Below, piece after piece: positions 1 through 7,777 of a stretch of 28,728 bases of DNA; the stretch's first letter is position 1, and every line of letters starts with the position of its first letter. Source of the DNA: Clostridia bacterium (GTDB lineage Bacteria; Bacillota_A; Clostridia; Christensenellales; UBA1750); contig JAFPSR010000052.1 of the NCBI GenBank assembly GCA_017413675.1, positions 1 through 28,728 on the forward strand, written 5' to 3'. The notes below the pieces were generated by a model, which saw only the letters and a program-made list of their open reading frames with translations, was not told the DNA's origin and did no database searches. The position numbers were made by a program, and so were the translations under genes.

Positions 1-218
1 GTTCGGATTTTCTCCGGGAACTCAAGGAAGTCCGGGTTGACCGGATCCTCATCACCTCCAACACCCTGCGTGCCGAAAGGGATCTGTTCCTGGACGGAAT
101 GTCCATAGACGAACTGAAAAGCTCCCTGGCATCCCCTCTGAGTGTCATCGATGCGGACGGGGAATGTCTCTTTGAAGCCCTTCGGTGCATAGCCGAAGAC
201 AAACCGATTGATTCTTAG
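1..218 (+). CDS. DUF512 family protein, C-terminal fragment
   Basis: The frame beginning at base 3 is open from the window edge to TAG at 216-218, so only the last 71 codons are present. The visible end contains the pattern FLDGMSIDEL followed by SSLASPLSVIDADGECLFEAL. This resembles the C-terminus of DUF512 (PDZ / radical-SAM-like) proteins, which commonly end with an FLDD-type motif and a short hydrophobic strand. In Clostridia this family is usually encoded immediately upstream of der, as here (18 bases between stop and der start). Its molecular function is not established; a radical SAM-type iron-sulfur role has been suggested for the family. The family call rests on the tail plus the gene order, so it is good but not certain. 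Confidence 0.75.
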   Translation, partial: SDFLRELKEVRVDRILITSNTLRAERDLFLDGMSIDELKSSLASPLSVIDADGECLFEALRCIAEDKPIDS

Positions 219-236
219 CTGAAGGAAACAAGCAGC

Positions 237-1568
237 ATGGCAAAACCGATAGTGGCCATCGTCGGCCGTCCCAATGTGGGAAAAAGCACATTTTTCAATA
301 AAATGATCGGCGAGCGCATCGCCATTGTGGAAGACACTCCCGGGGTCACACGTGACCGCATCTATGGGGATGCCACCTGGCAGAGATACAGTTTCTCCCT
401 GGTGGATACCGGCGGTATCGACCCCTACAGTGATGATCCCCTGCTTCGCCAGATGCGGGCACAGGCACAGATTGCCATCGATACGGCGGATGTGATCCTG
501 TTCTTTGTCGACGGGGCAGCCGGCCTGACCGGTGCGGATGAGGATGTCGCCCAGCTTCTGCGGAGAAGCAAAAAGCCGATCGTCCTGTGTGTCAACAAGG
601 TGGATTCTCCGAAAAAGGAAGATTCCCTGTACGATTTCTATTCTCTGGGACTCGGGGAGCCGTTTGCGATCAGCAGCGTCAACCTGTTGGGGCTCGGAGA
701 TCTTCTGGACCAGATCTGTTCCTATCTGCCGGATCCCGATGAAGAGGAAGAAGAATCCGATACAATCCATATTTGTGTGGCCGGAAGGCCGAATGTCGGG
801 AAATCTTCCCTGGTAAACCGCATTCTTGGAGAAGAGCGCGTCATGGTCAGCAACATTCCGGGCACCACCCGGGATGCCATCGATACTCCGTTCACAGACG
901 GTGAGCGGAACTATACCATTATTGATACAGCCGGTATCCGCCGGAAGAACAAAATCGAGGATGCAACCCTGGAGCGCTACAGTGTCATCCGCTCTTTGGC
1001 TGCGATCCGCCGCTGCGATGTCGCACTGCTCCTGCTGGATGCGGCAGACGGCATCACAGAACAGGATGAGCGGATTGCAGGGTATATTCACGAAGAAGGC
1101 CGCGGATGCATCATCGTTGTCAATAAATGGGATGCCGTAGAAAAGCAGACGGAAACTATGAACCAGTACATCCGCCAGATCCGGGAACGCTTCAAATTCC
1201 TGGACTATGCCCCGATCCTGTTTCTGTCTGCCAAAACAGGACAGCGTACGCAGAACCTCCTGCCGGAAGTTGTCGGCGTTTATCTGAATGCAAACCAGCA
1301 CCTGGCTACCGGGATTCTGAACGAAGCACTGGGAGAAGCCATGACAATCACTCCGCCGCCTGCCATGCAGGGACGGCGCCTGAAGCTGTACTATATTACC
1401 CAAAGAGGAATCCATCCCCCGACGTTCCTGCTTTTTGTCAACAAGAAGGAACTTATGCATTTCTCATATGAAAGGTATCTGGAGAATTATTTCCGGAAAA
1501 CATTCTCCTTCTCCGGAACTCCGATCCGTTTCTATCTCCGGGAAAAGGAAGACAAGGAGGATCTGTAA
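237..1568 (+). CDS. der: GTPase Der (EngA), ribosome biogenesis
   Basis: Essential double-GTPase that helps assemble the 50S ribosomal subunit. The 443-residue product is the normal family length. G domain 1 has GRPNVGKS at residues 10-17, DTGG at 57-60 and NKVD at 120-123. An acidic linker (about 168-176) leads to G domain 2, with GRPNVGKS at 183-190, DTAG at 230-233 and NKWD at 296-299. The remaining ~90 residues form the KH-like RNA-binding domain. The ATG at 237 is preceded by AAGGA at 223-227, and the product begins directly with the first G-domain strand, so the start is secure. The TAA stop shares one base with the ATG of plsY (TAATG), indicating translational coupling. Nothing is missing or unusual. 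Confidence 0.98.
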   Translation: MAKPIVAIVGRPNVGKSTFFNKMIGERIAIVEDTPGVTRDRIYGDATWQRYSFSLVDTGGIDPYSDDPLLRQMRAQAQIAIDTADVILFFVDGAAGLTGADEDVAQLLRRSKKPIVLCVNKVDSPKKEDSLYDFYSLGLGEPFAISSVNLLGLGDLLDQICSYLPDPDEEEEESDTIHICVAGRPNVGKSSLVNRILGEERVMVSNIPGTTRDAIDTPFTDGERNYTIIDTAGIRRKNKIEDATLERYSVIRSLAAIRRCDVALLLLDAADGITEQDERIAGYIHEEGRGCIIVVNKWDAVEKQTETMNQYIRQIRERFKFLDYAPILFLSAKTGQRTQNLLPEVVGVYLNANQHLATGILNEALGEAMTITPPPAMQGRRLKLYYITQRGIHPPTFLLFVNKKELMHFSYERYLENYFRKTFSFSGTPIRFYLREKEDKEDL

Positions 1569-2179
1569 TGTCCGTTGTCAAATGGATCCTGTGTGCCGTG
1601 ATCGGGTATCTGCTGGGTTGTATCTCTTCCGGAATCCTGATCACGAAAGCATTCTCCCATGTGGATATCCGCAGCCGCGGATCCGGGAATGCAGGCGCCA
1701 CCAATGTATACCGTGTACTGGGAGCCCTTCCTTCCCTGCTCACACTCCTATGTGACATGCTCAAAGGTGTCCTTGCCTGCCTCATCGGTTCGTGGCTGTG
1801 CGGAAGAAACGGAATGCTGCTTGCCGGTCTGTGTACCATCCTTGGACACAATTTCCCTGTTTTCTTCCGATTTAAGGGCGGAAAAGGGATCGCTACAACG
1901 ATTGGCTGCATGCTGATGATCCAGCCGATCTTCGGACTGGTCGGCCTGATCGGCGGATTAATCGCCATTTTCTTTGTCCGGATTGTCTCTATCGTATCCC
2001 TGTGCGGTGCCTTCCTGTATATCGTCCTGACCCCGGTGTTCCACTGGGGAGACTGGCTGCTGTGCGGATATGCCGCAATTGTCGGGATCCTTGCCATCTG
2101 GCAGCACCGTTCCAACATTAAACGGCTCGCCGACGGAACCGAACAAAAGAACAAGCTTGACTTCTCCAGCAAAAAATAG
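1568..2179 (+). CDS. plsY: Glycerol-3-phosphate acyltransferase PlsY
   Basis: Membrane enzyme that transfers the acyl group of acyl-phosphate to position 1 of glycerol-3-phosphate, the first step of phospholipid synthesis. The 203-residue protein has several hydrophobic helices and the conserved PlsY motifs: SRGSGNAGATN near residues 36-46, and GHNFPVFFRFKGGKG near residue 98. The family usually has about 190-215 residues, so it is complete. The start overlaps the der stop by one base and has AAGGAGG at 1554-1560 as its ribosome binding site. A strong terminator follows at 2208-2239, ending the der-plsY transcript. In many Clostridia plsY is followed by gpsA; here it is not. Confidence 0.96.
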   Translation: MSVVKWILCAVIGYLLGCISSGILITKAFSHVDIRSRGSGNAGATNVYRVLGALPSLLTLLCDMLKGVLACLIGSWLCGRNGMLLAGLCTILGHNFPVFFRFKGGKGIATTIGCMLMIQPIFGLVGLIGGLIAIFFVRIVSIVSLCGAFLYIVLTPVFHWGDWLLCGYAAIVGILAIWQHRSNIKRLADGTEQKNKLDFSSKK

Positions 2180-2207
2180 GGACATCCCGAATCATCTGGA
2201 ATCACAA

Positions 2208-2239
2208 AAACCCACCGGTTTTCTCAAGCCGGTGGGTTT
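2208..2239 (+). terminator. Intrinsic terminator of der-plsY
   Basis: Perfect 11-bp arms AAACCCACCGG (2208-2218) and CCGGTGGGTTT (2229-2239) enclose a short loop, and T-rich sequence follows. It lies 28 bases after the plsY stop. Confidence 0.9.
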
Positions 2240-2343
2240 GTTCTGGTTTAACATCCGTTGATTAAGCTTTCGTGACAGAATTAACTGTTTCAAGGTCAGA
2301 AGAGATGGGAAGAGTCAAGATACTCCTGATATAGATAGAAAAA

Positions 2344-2383
2344 TCCCGAGGGGAGAACTTTTTCTCAAGTTCCCCCTTCGGGA
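2344..2383 (-). terminator. Terminator downstream of trxA
   Basis: Inverted arms at 2344-2360 and 2367-2383 (TCCCGAGGGGAGAACTT against AAGTTCCCCCTTCGGGA, one mismatch) form a long stem with a 6-base loop. Read on the minus strand the stem is followed by TTTTTCTATC. On the plus strand it is followed by CCTTTTT, so it may act in both directions. The stretch 2240-2340 between this and the plsY terminator shows nothing recognisable. Confidence 0.85.
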
Positions 2384-2411
2384 AATCCTTTTTGATACAA
2401 ATCCAGAGTTA

Positions 2412-2723
2412 TCAGTCATCCAGTAAATCCAGGATTGCGGATTTGGGTCTGGCACCGATTGCCTGATTGGCAACTTTTCCATCCTTCATAACCACCAGCA
2501 TCGGAATGCTCAGGACGCCGAAGGAGCGGGCCAGTTCATCCTCTTCGTCCACATTAATCTTCCCGACGATTACGTCGTCTCTCTCTTCCGAGATCTGGTC
2601 TACCAGAGGAGATACCATCCGGCAGGGGCCGCACCATGCTGCCCAGAAGTCCAGCAGGACTGGTTTTTCTGCTTTCAGGACTTCTTCCTGAAAATTGTCT
2701 TTTGTGATCACTTTTACTGCCAT
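2412..2723 (-). CDS. trxA: Thioredoxin
   Basis: Small cytoplasmic dithiol-disulfide oxidoreductase that reduces protein disulfides and is itself reduced by thioredoxin reductase. The 103-residue product has the classic active site WCGPC at residues 30-34, preceded by the buried-Asp strand LLDFWA. The cis-proline loop appears as SIPML near residue 72. The length is that of a single-domain thioredoxin. The ATG is preceded by AAAGGAG at good spacing on the minus strand. It is a single-gene transcript: its own promoter lies upstream at 2767-2797 and a terminator lies at 2344-2383. No thioredoxin reductase gene is in the window. Confidence 0.96.
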   Translation of the reverse strand: MAVKVITKDNFQEEVLKAEKPVLLDFWAAWCGPCRMVSPLVDQISEERDDVIVGKINVDEEDELARSFGVLSIPMLVVMKDGKVANQAIGARPKSAILDLLDD

Positions 2724-2766
2724 AATAAATCTCCTTTCTGTGCAGAAGTCATCTCTTTCTGTTTCT

Positions 2767-2797
2767 ATTATACCCGAATTACGGATAATTGAAACAA
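2767..2797 (-). promoter_or_regulatory. Probable trxA promoter
   Basis: On the minus strand a perfect TATAAT (+ strand 2767-2772) lies 43 bases upstream of the trxA ATG. A TTGTTT element (2792-2797) lies 19 bases further upstream, which is longer than ideal. The -10 is convincing; the -35 is weak. Confidence 0.55.
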
Positions 2798-2858
2798 TAA
2801 CGAGCGAACTTCATAAAAAATCATTCCGATTTCTCCTTTCCCCCTCTTCCGGAGTCTC

Positions 2859-2887
2859 TTGACAGTCCAGAACCTGTCGCCTATCCT
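2859..2887 (+). promoter_or_regulatory. Probable promoter of the SDR / ceramidase-like pair
   Basis: A consensus -35 TTGACA (2859-2864), a 17-base spacer and TATCCT (2882-2887, 4 of 6 matches). The leader that follows carries a perfect 6-bp inverted repeat, GGATGG (2919-2924) and CCATCC (2930-2935) around AAAAA. This could be an operator, or a short hairpin in the message. Confidence 0.6.
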
Positions 2888-2984
2888 AATTGTAAAGGTT
2901 TTTCCTTCCCACTAAACAGGATGGAAAAACCATCCCGTTCTGGCTGTTCGTGCCTGATTTTTTGATTAATCGGAGGATCGGAAC

Positions 2985-3836
2985 ATGGATAAAAATGTAT
3001 TGGATACTAATCTTACGGGAAAGGTTGCCGTAGTTACAGGAGCCGGCGGTGTTCTTTGCAGTGCATTCTCTTCTGTACTCGCTGCCGCCGGTGCAAAAGT
3101 TGCACTTCTGGACATTAATCTTCCCGCAGCGGAGAAAGTGGCACAGGAAATCTGCCGTCAGGGCGGCACTGCCAAAGCGTATGCCTGCAACGTTTTGGAC
3201 AAAGAAGCCTGTCTGCAGGTTGCTGACCAGGTTCTTCAGGACCTGGGTCCCTGTGATATCCTTCTCAACGGAGCCGGAGGGAACAATCCCCGGGCTACCA
3301 CCGATAAGGAATACTATGAAGCCGGTGATATCGATGCAGACACCAAGTCATTCTTTGATCTTCAGGCCGAAGGCATTTCCTTTGTCTTCAATCTGAATTT
3401 CCTGGGAACGCTCCTTCCCACCCAGGCTTTTGCCCGCCAGATGCTGGGGAGGGAGGGCTGCAACATTCTGAATATCTCCTCCATGAATGCTTTTACCCCC
3501 TTGACCAAGATCCCCGCCTAGTCCGGAGCCAAGGCAGCCATCTCGAATTTCACCCAGTGGCTGAGTGTCCATTTCAGCAAAGCCGGAATCCGTGTCAATG
3601 CTATCGCTCCCGGTTTCTTTGTTACCCAGCAAAACCACGACCTTCTTTTCCATCCGGACGGAACCCCTACCGAACGCAGCAACAAGATTCTGGCGGCCAC
3701 TCCCATGGGTCGTTATGGAAAACCTGAAGAGCTCGCAGGCGCAGTTCTGTTCCTGCTCAATAACGAAGCTGCTTCCTTTATTACCGGTGTTGTCCTTCCG
3801 ATCGACGGCGGCTTCAGTGCCTACAGCGGGGTATAA
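2985..3836 (+). pseudogene. SDR oxidoreductase, D-mannonate oxidoreductase (UxuB) type, with TAG at the catalytic Tyr
   Basis: Sequence similar in detail to Bacillus-type SDR D-mannonate oxidoreductases (fructuronate reductases), which use NAD(P)H in hexuronate breakdown. The Rossmann glycine motif TGAGGVL is at residues 18-24. NLNFLGTLLPTQ is at 137-148, and the catalytic Ser is in NISSMNAF (about 166). The expected SDR signature Y-x3-K is present as TAG-Ser-Gly-Ala-Lys, so codon 179 (3519-3521) is a stop exactly where the active-site Tyr belongs. Downstream the same frame stays open for 104 codons to TAA at 3834-3836 and keeps normal family sequence, including RVNAIAPGFF and DGGFSAYSGV. Start: ATG with GGAGG at 2972-2976. 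Either this is a recent nonsense mutation (TAC or TAT to TAG), a sequencing error, or a readthrough case. TAG is an ordinary stop elsewhere here (plsY, the DUF512 gene). No uxuA or uxaC lies in the window. Confidence 0.85.
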
Positions 3837-3897
3837 TCCCGTTGATCCCGAACTGTAAATTCTTTGTCTGTTTACGCATCCGGAAAGTGAGGAATGC

Positions 3898-5244
3898 ATG
3901 TATAACCTGAGAGCCGGTGCATCCAAAGTCTGTATAGATCCACCGAAAGAGATGTATCCGTTTCCCACCAATTTCGGGATGACGGATGAAAGCCGGAATC
4001 CCTGTCATGTCCGTGCTCTGGTACTGGACAACGGAAAGCGGAAGATCCTGTTCATCGTCTATGAAATGAGTGATATTCCATCCAATCCGGACCTGATCCC
4101 CGCGATCAGTAAGGCTTCCGGAATCCCAGAAGAGGATATCATCCTGTCTGTCACCCATAACCACACCGCCCCCAACGACCGCAGTAAGATGGTCAAGGAT
4201 GCAGAGGATAAATTTGCTTTCTTCTATCACTACACGGTACAGCAAGGGGTTAGGGCTGCCCGGGAAGCCGTCGATTCCCTGCGGCCGGCCAGATACGGTT
4301 ACGGTGAAATCGACAGCTACTGCAATGTAAACCGGGATAAGAAAACCCGGTTCGGTTTCTGGGTAGAAGGCCCGGCTTATGATCTTTACAGCAATAAGAC
4401 ACTGGCCGTTCTGAAATTTGTGGATGAGGACGGGCAACTGATCGCTGCCGTACTGAACTACGGTGCACATGCCGTATGCGCTTTCTGTGAAAAAGATACG
4501 GACGGCAAAATCAAAACCTCTTCCAATTTTCCCGGAATTGCCTGTGAATTCGTGGAACAGCACTATGGGAACAATGCTGTTTGCCTTTGGACCAGCGGGG
4601 CTGCCGGGAACCAGGATCCGGTTCTCTGGGATTACCAGTGGCTGGAATATGAAGACGGGTATGTCACCAAGATCCCATACCCGGACGGGACAGGATACAT
4701 GAATATGGATATCCTGGGCTGTCAGCAGGGTGCGGATGCCATCGCCTGTCTGGACAGGATCCGACCCCTTGCTGCGGAAATGCCCATCCGGTACTGTAAA
4801 TCCACAGTCCCGGTACCGGCGCAGAAGCGGGATCCTTCCTTTCAGATTCCGCCTTTCGGCCTGCGTATGGGAGGGGAAGGTCCCCGTACTGACTGGTCTC
4901 CCCCGGTATTCCCACTCCTTCCCACTATGGTTCCGGATCCCTTGCACACAGTGGAGTATACCCTCAATGTGTTGCTGCTCGGTGATGTCGGCATAATCCT
5001 GACTTCCGGCGAACTGTATGCGGAAATCGCAAGGGATATGATGGCTGTCTCCCCAGTAGACAAGCGTTTCGTCATCACGCATATCCCGGGAAAAGGGGGC
5101 TATACTCTGGATAAGGGTTCCAGGGATCATATGGTGTTTCAGGCGTTCGGCAGTGTGGAGCCGGGTTCAGCCGATGCCCTCCTGATCAGGAAAAGCAGAG
5201 AATTGATGGAAAAAGCCCTGCATTGCGAACCTGCAGATACATGA
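3898..5244 (+). CDS. Neutral/alkaline ceramidase-like N-terminal domain protein
   Basis: A 448-residue protein resembling the catalytic domain of neutral ceramidases, zinc amidases that cleave the N-acyl bond of ceramide. Visible hallmarks are an opening AGASKVCIDPP strand, HVRALVLD at 37-44, THNHTAP at 86-92 with two probable zinc-ligand histidines, NYGAHAV at 188-194, and TSGAAGNQDP at 232-241 (the GAAGDxSP-like loop). Signal peptide and C-terminal Ig-like domain are absent, so the protein is probably cytoplasmic and shorter than true ceramidases. Many such bacterial proteins sit in carbohydrate-catabolism clusters and have no proven substrate. Start ATG 3898 follows GTGAGGA at close spacing. 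It lies 61 bases after the SDR with no terminator between, so the two are probably co-transcribed. Substrate unknown; ceramide hydrolysis should not be assumed. Confidence 0.75.
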   Translation: MYNLRAGASKVCIDPPKEMYPFPTNFGMTDESRNPCHVRALVLDNGKRKILFIVYEMSDIPSNPDLIPAISKASGIPEEDIILSVTHNHTAPNDRSKMVKDAEDKFAFFYHYTVQQGVRAAREAVDSLRPARYGYGEIDSYCNVNRDKKTRFGFWVEGPAYDLYSNKTLAVLKFVDEDGQLIAAVLNYGAHAVCAFCEKDTDGKIKTSSNFPGIACEFVEQHYGNNAVCLWTSGAAGNQDPVLWDYQWLEYEDGYVTKIPYPDGTGYMNMDILGCQQGADAIACLDRIRPLAAEMPIRYCKSTVPVPAQKRDPSFQIPPFGLRMGGEGPRTDWSPPVFPLLPTMVPDPLHTVEYTLNVLLLGDVGIILTSGELYAEIARDMMAVSPVDKRFVITHIPGKGGYTLDKGSRDHMVFQAFGSVEPGSADALLIRKSRELMEKALHCEPADT

Positions 5245-5288
5245 CATGCCATCGCAATCCATTTCTCAGCAAAGGAACAGCTCCCTTG

Positions 5289-5318
5289 AAGGAGGCATTT
5301 CTTAAAAAGTGCTCCCTT
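5289..5318. repeat. Imperfect palindrome, copy 1 (upstream of GNAT gene)
   Basis: A 30-base imperfect inverted repeat running from AAGGAGGCATTTCTT to AAAAAGTGCTCCCTT. Nearly all positions can pair, allowing two G-T wobbles and two mismatches. A second, related palindrome lies at 6038-6065, past the GNAT gene. The preceding GCTCCCTT (5280-5287) repeats the right-arm sequence, so alternative pairings are possible. Poor T-tract follows, so it does not look like a standard terminator. Confidence 0.5.
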
Positions 5319-5403
5319 CTGGTTTGAACGCGATATAGTTGATCCTGCCAGTCAGCAATGGTGCGAAGATTGGAATACCTTATCATATACCGAGGTCAGC
5401 ATA

Positions 5404-5883
5404 ATGATACATCTTGAAAAACTTACCTATGAGAACTTTGACGATGTCTTAGAGCTCCAAGTAAAAAAGGTTCAATATCCTTTCGTGGCGAGCAACTGTT
5501 ACAGCATTGCCGAAGCGTACGTTACCATGATATGCGGCGGCCATGTATTTCCCTTCGCCATCTACAACGACGAACGGCTTGTCGGCTTTATCCAGATAGG
5601 CTACGGTGAAAACGCGGACCAGGACGGGGTGAGTGTCGAAAAGGACAATTACGAAATCTGGCGTTTTATGATCGACAAACGTTATCAGGGTCGCGGCTAC
5701 GGCCGGGAAGCGCTGAATCTTGCGCTCGATTTCATCCGGACGTGGCCTTGCGGCAAAGCGGAGTTCTGCTGGATCTCTTACGAACCCGAGAACGAGATAG
5801 CAAGAAAGCTGTACACCTCACTCGGTTTTGAAGAGACGGGTGAAATGGACGGTGACGAGATCGTTGCCGTATTGAAGCTCTGA
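5404..5883 (+). CDS. GNAT family N-acetyltransferase, polyamine (BltD-like) type
   Basis: Cytoplasmic 159-residue acetyl-CoA-dependent acyltransferase. The acetyl-CoA pyrophosphate loop is seen as RYQGRGYGREAL at 93-104. It is preceded by the beta strand EIWRFMID (85-92) and followed by the motif-B region YEPENEIARKLYTSLGF (126-142). The overall pattern, with a region before the loop rich in acidic residues (ENADQDG), is closest to diamine/spermidine acetyltransferases such as BltD. Polyamine specificity is inference, but a polyamine uptake operon lies 16 kb away. Start ATG 5404 has GAGGT 8 bases before it. The frame is open upstream to 5289 without a start codon, so no longer form is likely. 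Its GC-rich codon choice differs from its neighbours, and it is bracketed by two related palindromes, both hinting at acquisition. It has its own terminator. Confidence 0.85.
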   Translation: MIHLEKLTYENFDDVLELQVKKVQYPFVASNCYSIAEAYVTMICGGHVFPFAIYNDERLVGFIQIGYGENADQDGVSVEKDNYEIWRFMIDKRYQGRGYGREALNLALDFIRTWPCGKAEFCWISYEPENEIARKLYTSLGFEETGEMDGDEIVAVLKL

Positions 5884-5973
5884 TGCGGCAGTTTTTCCGG
5901 TTTGCCGAACAGGACATCCGGTATCCGCAGTGATAACGAGCCTGGTATTATACGCGACAAACTCCCAGAGACA

Positions 5974-6006
5974 AAACAGGCATGACCGCAATGGTTATGC
6001 CTGTTT
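5974..6006 (+). terminator. Terminator of the GNAT gene
   Basis: Perfect 10-bp arms AAACAGGCAT (5974-5983) and ATGCCTGTTT (5997-6006), with extra ACC/GGT pairing inside the loop, followed by CCTATCTTTTTG. Confidence 0.85.
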
Positions 6007-6037
6007 CCTATCTTTTTGAGGAAGATAAACCACCTTT

Positions 6038-6065
6038 AAGGCAGCATTCTTTTGAAGTGCGCCTT
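6038..6065. repeat. Imperfect palindrome, copy 2 (downstream of GNAT gene)
   Basis: A 28-base element, AAGGCAGCATTCTT then TTGAAGTGCGCCTT, that folds on itself with one bulged A. It aligns with the element at 5289-5318: shared AAGG, GCATT, CTT, AAGTGC and CC-TT blocks in the same order. The two copies flank the GNAT gene and its terminator, about 720 bases apart. Confidence 0.45.
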
Positions 6066-6074
6066 GATCCGTCC

Positions 6075-6102
6075 TTTTCCTTTCTCATGAACCGTGTACA
6101 AT
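6075..6102 (+). promoter_or_regulatory. Possible glpK promoter
   Basis: TACAAT (6097-6102) is preceded by GTG, giving a partial extended -10. The best -35 candidate is TTTTCC (6075-6080) with a 16-base spacer, which is weak. A start here would leave a leader of about 95 bases before glpK. Confidence 0.35.
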
Positions 6103-6204
6103 GAACACACATACAGAATCTACGCCTGCGTTGCAAACCGCAGACACTTCGATTATACTGAAGCCAATACTCAGTCTATTCCATTTCGCATGCAGGAGGC
6201 ATTT

Positions 6205-7695
6205 ATGTCCTATATTATTGCTTTGGATCAGGGAACCACCTCATCCCGTGCGCTCGTTGTCAATCCGGACGGGACCATCCGTTCCATCCATGCGGTAGAG
6301 TTTCCGCAGTACTACCCCCAGCCGGGATGGGTCGAACATGATGCTATGGAGATCCTGTCTTCGCAATTGACAGCCCTGAAGGAAGCGATCCGCCAGGGCG
6401 GGATCGCACTGGAAGAAATTGCCGGCATCGGAATTACCAACCAGCGTGAAACGACCATTCTCTGGGATAAATACACAGGAAAACCCATTGCACACGCCAT
6501 TGTCTGGCAGTGCCGCCGGACCGCCCAGATGATCGAAGATCTGAAAACGGAAGGATATGCAAGAGTCCTGACGGAAAAAACCGGTTTGATCCCGGATGCT
6601 TATTTTTCCGCCACAAAAATCAAATGGCTTCTGGATCATGTGGAAGGCGCCCGGAACAAGGCCAACCGTGGGGAAATCCTGTTCGGCACAGTGGAAACCT
6701 GGCTGATCTGGAACCTGACTGGCGGCAAGGTCCATGTTACTGACGCTACAAACGCCAGCCGGACCATGCTGTACAATCTGCGTACCGGAACATGGGATGA
6801 TGAAATCCTGGCCCATCTGGGAATTCCAAAGGCCATCCTGCCGCGTATTGTGGATTCTTCCGGTGTGGTCGGCTATACCGAGGAATCAGTAACAGGGTTC
6901 CATGCCCCGATTGCCAGCCTGATCGGCGACCAGCATGCCGCTTTGTTCGGACAGGCCTGTTTTGTACCCGGTATGGCCAAGAACACCTATGGGACCGGGT
7001 GTTTCCTGCTGATGAACACCGGCACAACACCGGTAGTCAGCCGCAACCAGCTTCTTACTACGGTTGCCTGGCAGATTGACGGCAAACGGGAATTTGCCCT
7101 GGAAGGATCCGTATTTGTTGCCGGAGCTGCCGTACAATGGCTGCGGGATGAAATGAAAATGATCAAGACCGCAGCTGAAACGGAAGAGATTGCCCTGAGC
7201 ATCAAGAATACCGGCGGTGTTTATCTGGTGCCGGCATTTACTGGTCTGGGCGCCCCATACTGGGATATGTACGGAAGAGGGATCCTGGTTGGCCTGACGC
7301 GCGGAACGGGAAGAGCCGAAGTTGTTCGTGCCACATTAGAAAGTATTGCGCTGCAGACCATGGACGTAATGCGGGCCATGGAGCAGGATGCAGGAGTTCT
7401 CTTAAGTCAGCTCCGCGTGGATGGCGGCGCTTCCGCCAACCGTTTCCTGATGCAGTTCCAAAGCGATATTCTCGGAACCTCGGTTATTCGTCCGCGGATT
7501 ACCGAAACCACGGCAATCGGAGCTGCTTATCTGGCAGGACTTGCCGTCGGTTTCTGGGAAAGCAAAGAAGAGCTTGAGCAACTGTGGCAGAGCGAGAACA
7601 CGTTCCAGCCATCCATTCCTGCCGAAGAGCGCCAGCAGATTGCCAAACAGTGGCACCGGGCAGTGGAACGAGCCAAAGGATGGGCTGAATCCTGA
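6205..7695 (+). CDS. glpK: Glycerol kinase
   Basis: FGGY-family sugar kinase that phosphorylates glycerol to sn-glycerol-3-phosphate with ATP in the cytoplasm. The 496-residue product matches the family length (about 497-502). The phosphate-binding DQGTTSSR is at 8-15. Other conserved patches are GITNQRETT, IVWQCRRT, GDQHAALFGQ, KNTYGTGCF, FTGLGAPYWD, and DGGASANRFLMQFQSDIL near the C-terminus. The frame extends upstream to 6094, but ATG 6205 is the right start: AGGAGG lies at 6194-6199, and MSYIIALDQG is how the family begins. No glpF or glpD gene adjoins it. A hairpin at 7712-7760 ends the transcript. The product, glycerol-3-phosphate, is the substrate of PlsY encoded 4 kb upstream, although the genes are separate units. 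Confidence 0.97.
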   Translation: MSYIIALDQGTTSSRALVVNPDGTIRSIHAVEFPQYYPQPGWVEHDAMEILSSQLTALKEAIRQGGIALEEIAGIGITNQRETTILWDKYTGKPIAHAIVWQCRRTAQMIEDLKTEGYARVLTEKTGLIPDAYFSATKIKWLLDHVEGARNKANRGEILFGTVETWLIWNLTGGKVHVTDATNASRTMLYNLRTGTWDDEILAHLGIPKAILPRIVDSSGVVGYTEESVTGFHAPIASLIGDQHAALFGQACFVPGMAKNTYGTGCFLLMNTGTTPVVSRNQLLTTVAWQIDGKREFALEGSVFVAGAAVQWLRDEMKMIKTAAETEEIALSIKNTGGVYLVPAFTGLGAPYWDMYGRGILVGLTRGTGRAEVVRATLESIALQTMDVMRAMEQDAGVLLSQLRVDGGASANRFLMQFQSDILGTSVIRPRITETTAIGAAYLAGLAVGFWESKEELEQLWQSENTFQPSIPAEERQQIAKQWHRAVERAKGWAES

Positions 7696-7711
7696 TCTCC
7701 GGGGAAAAAAC

Positions 7712-7760
7712 AACCGGGCATCCGACATGCTCTTAAGAAGGACATATCGGGTGTCCGGTT
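7712..7760. terminator. Bidirectional terminator between glpK and the 7778-13173 operon
   Basis: Arms AACCGGGCATCCGA (7712-7725) and TCGGGTGTCCGGTT (7747-7760) pair over about 12 of 14 positions. On the plus strand TTTTTGAT follows; on the minus strand GTTTTTTCCCC follows. It can therefore serve both convergent transcripts. Confidence 0.8.
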
Positions 7761-7777
7761 TTTGATATACTTTTTTT

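Larger units (their letters stand above)
5884..6204. other. 321-base intergenic region between GNAT gene and glpK
   Basis: Contains the GNAT terminator (5974-6006), the second copy of the imperfect palindrome (6038-6065) and the probable glpK promoter (about 6075-6102) with a ~100-base leader. The first 90 bases (5884-5973) show no gene or structure I can name. A frame open from 6094 into glpK is not used as coding sequence because the strong ribosome binding site lies at 6194-6199. Confidence 0.6.

Noticed and set aside
3519..3521. TAG reassigned as a sense codon in this organism
   Set aside because: Other genes in the window end at TAG in the normal place (plsY at 2177-2179, the DUF512 gene at 216-218), and no suppressor tRNA or pyl gene is visible here.
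3814..5130. 438-codon open frame on the minus strand
   Set aside because: It is the antisense shadow of the ceramidase-like gene at 3898-5244, which has recognisable motifs and a ribosome binding site. The antisense product has no family features.
5289..5403. Upstream extension of the GNAT gene, or a gene remnant
   Set aside because: The frame is open from 5289 and joins the GNAT frame, but it has no start codon and its translation resembles nothing I know.
6094..6204. N-terminal extension of glycerol kinase by 37 residues
   Set aside because: The extension does not resemble glycerol kinases, and AGGAGG at 6194-6199 fixes the start at 6205.
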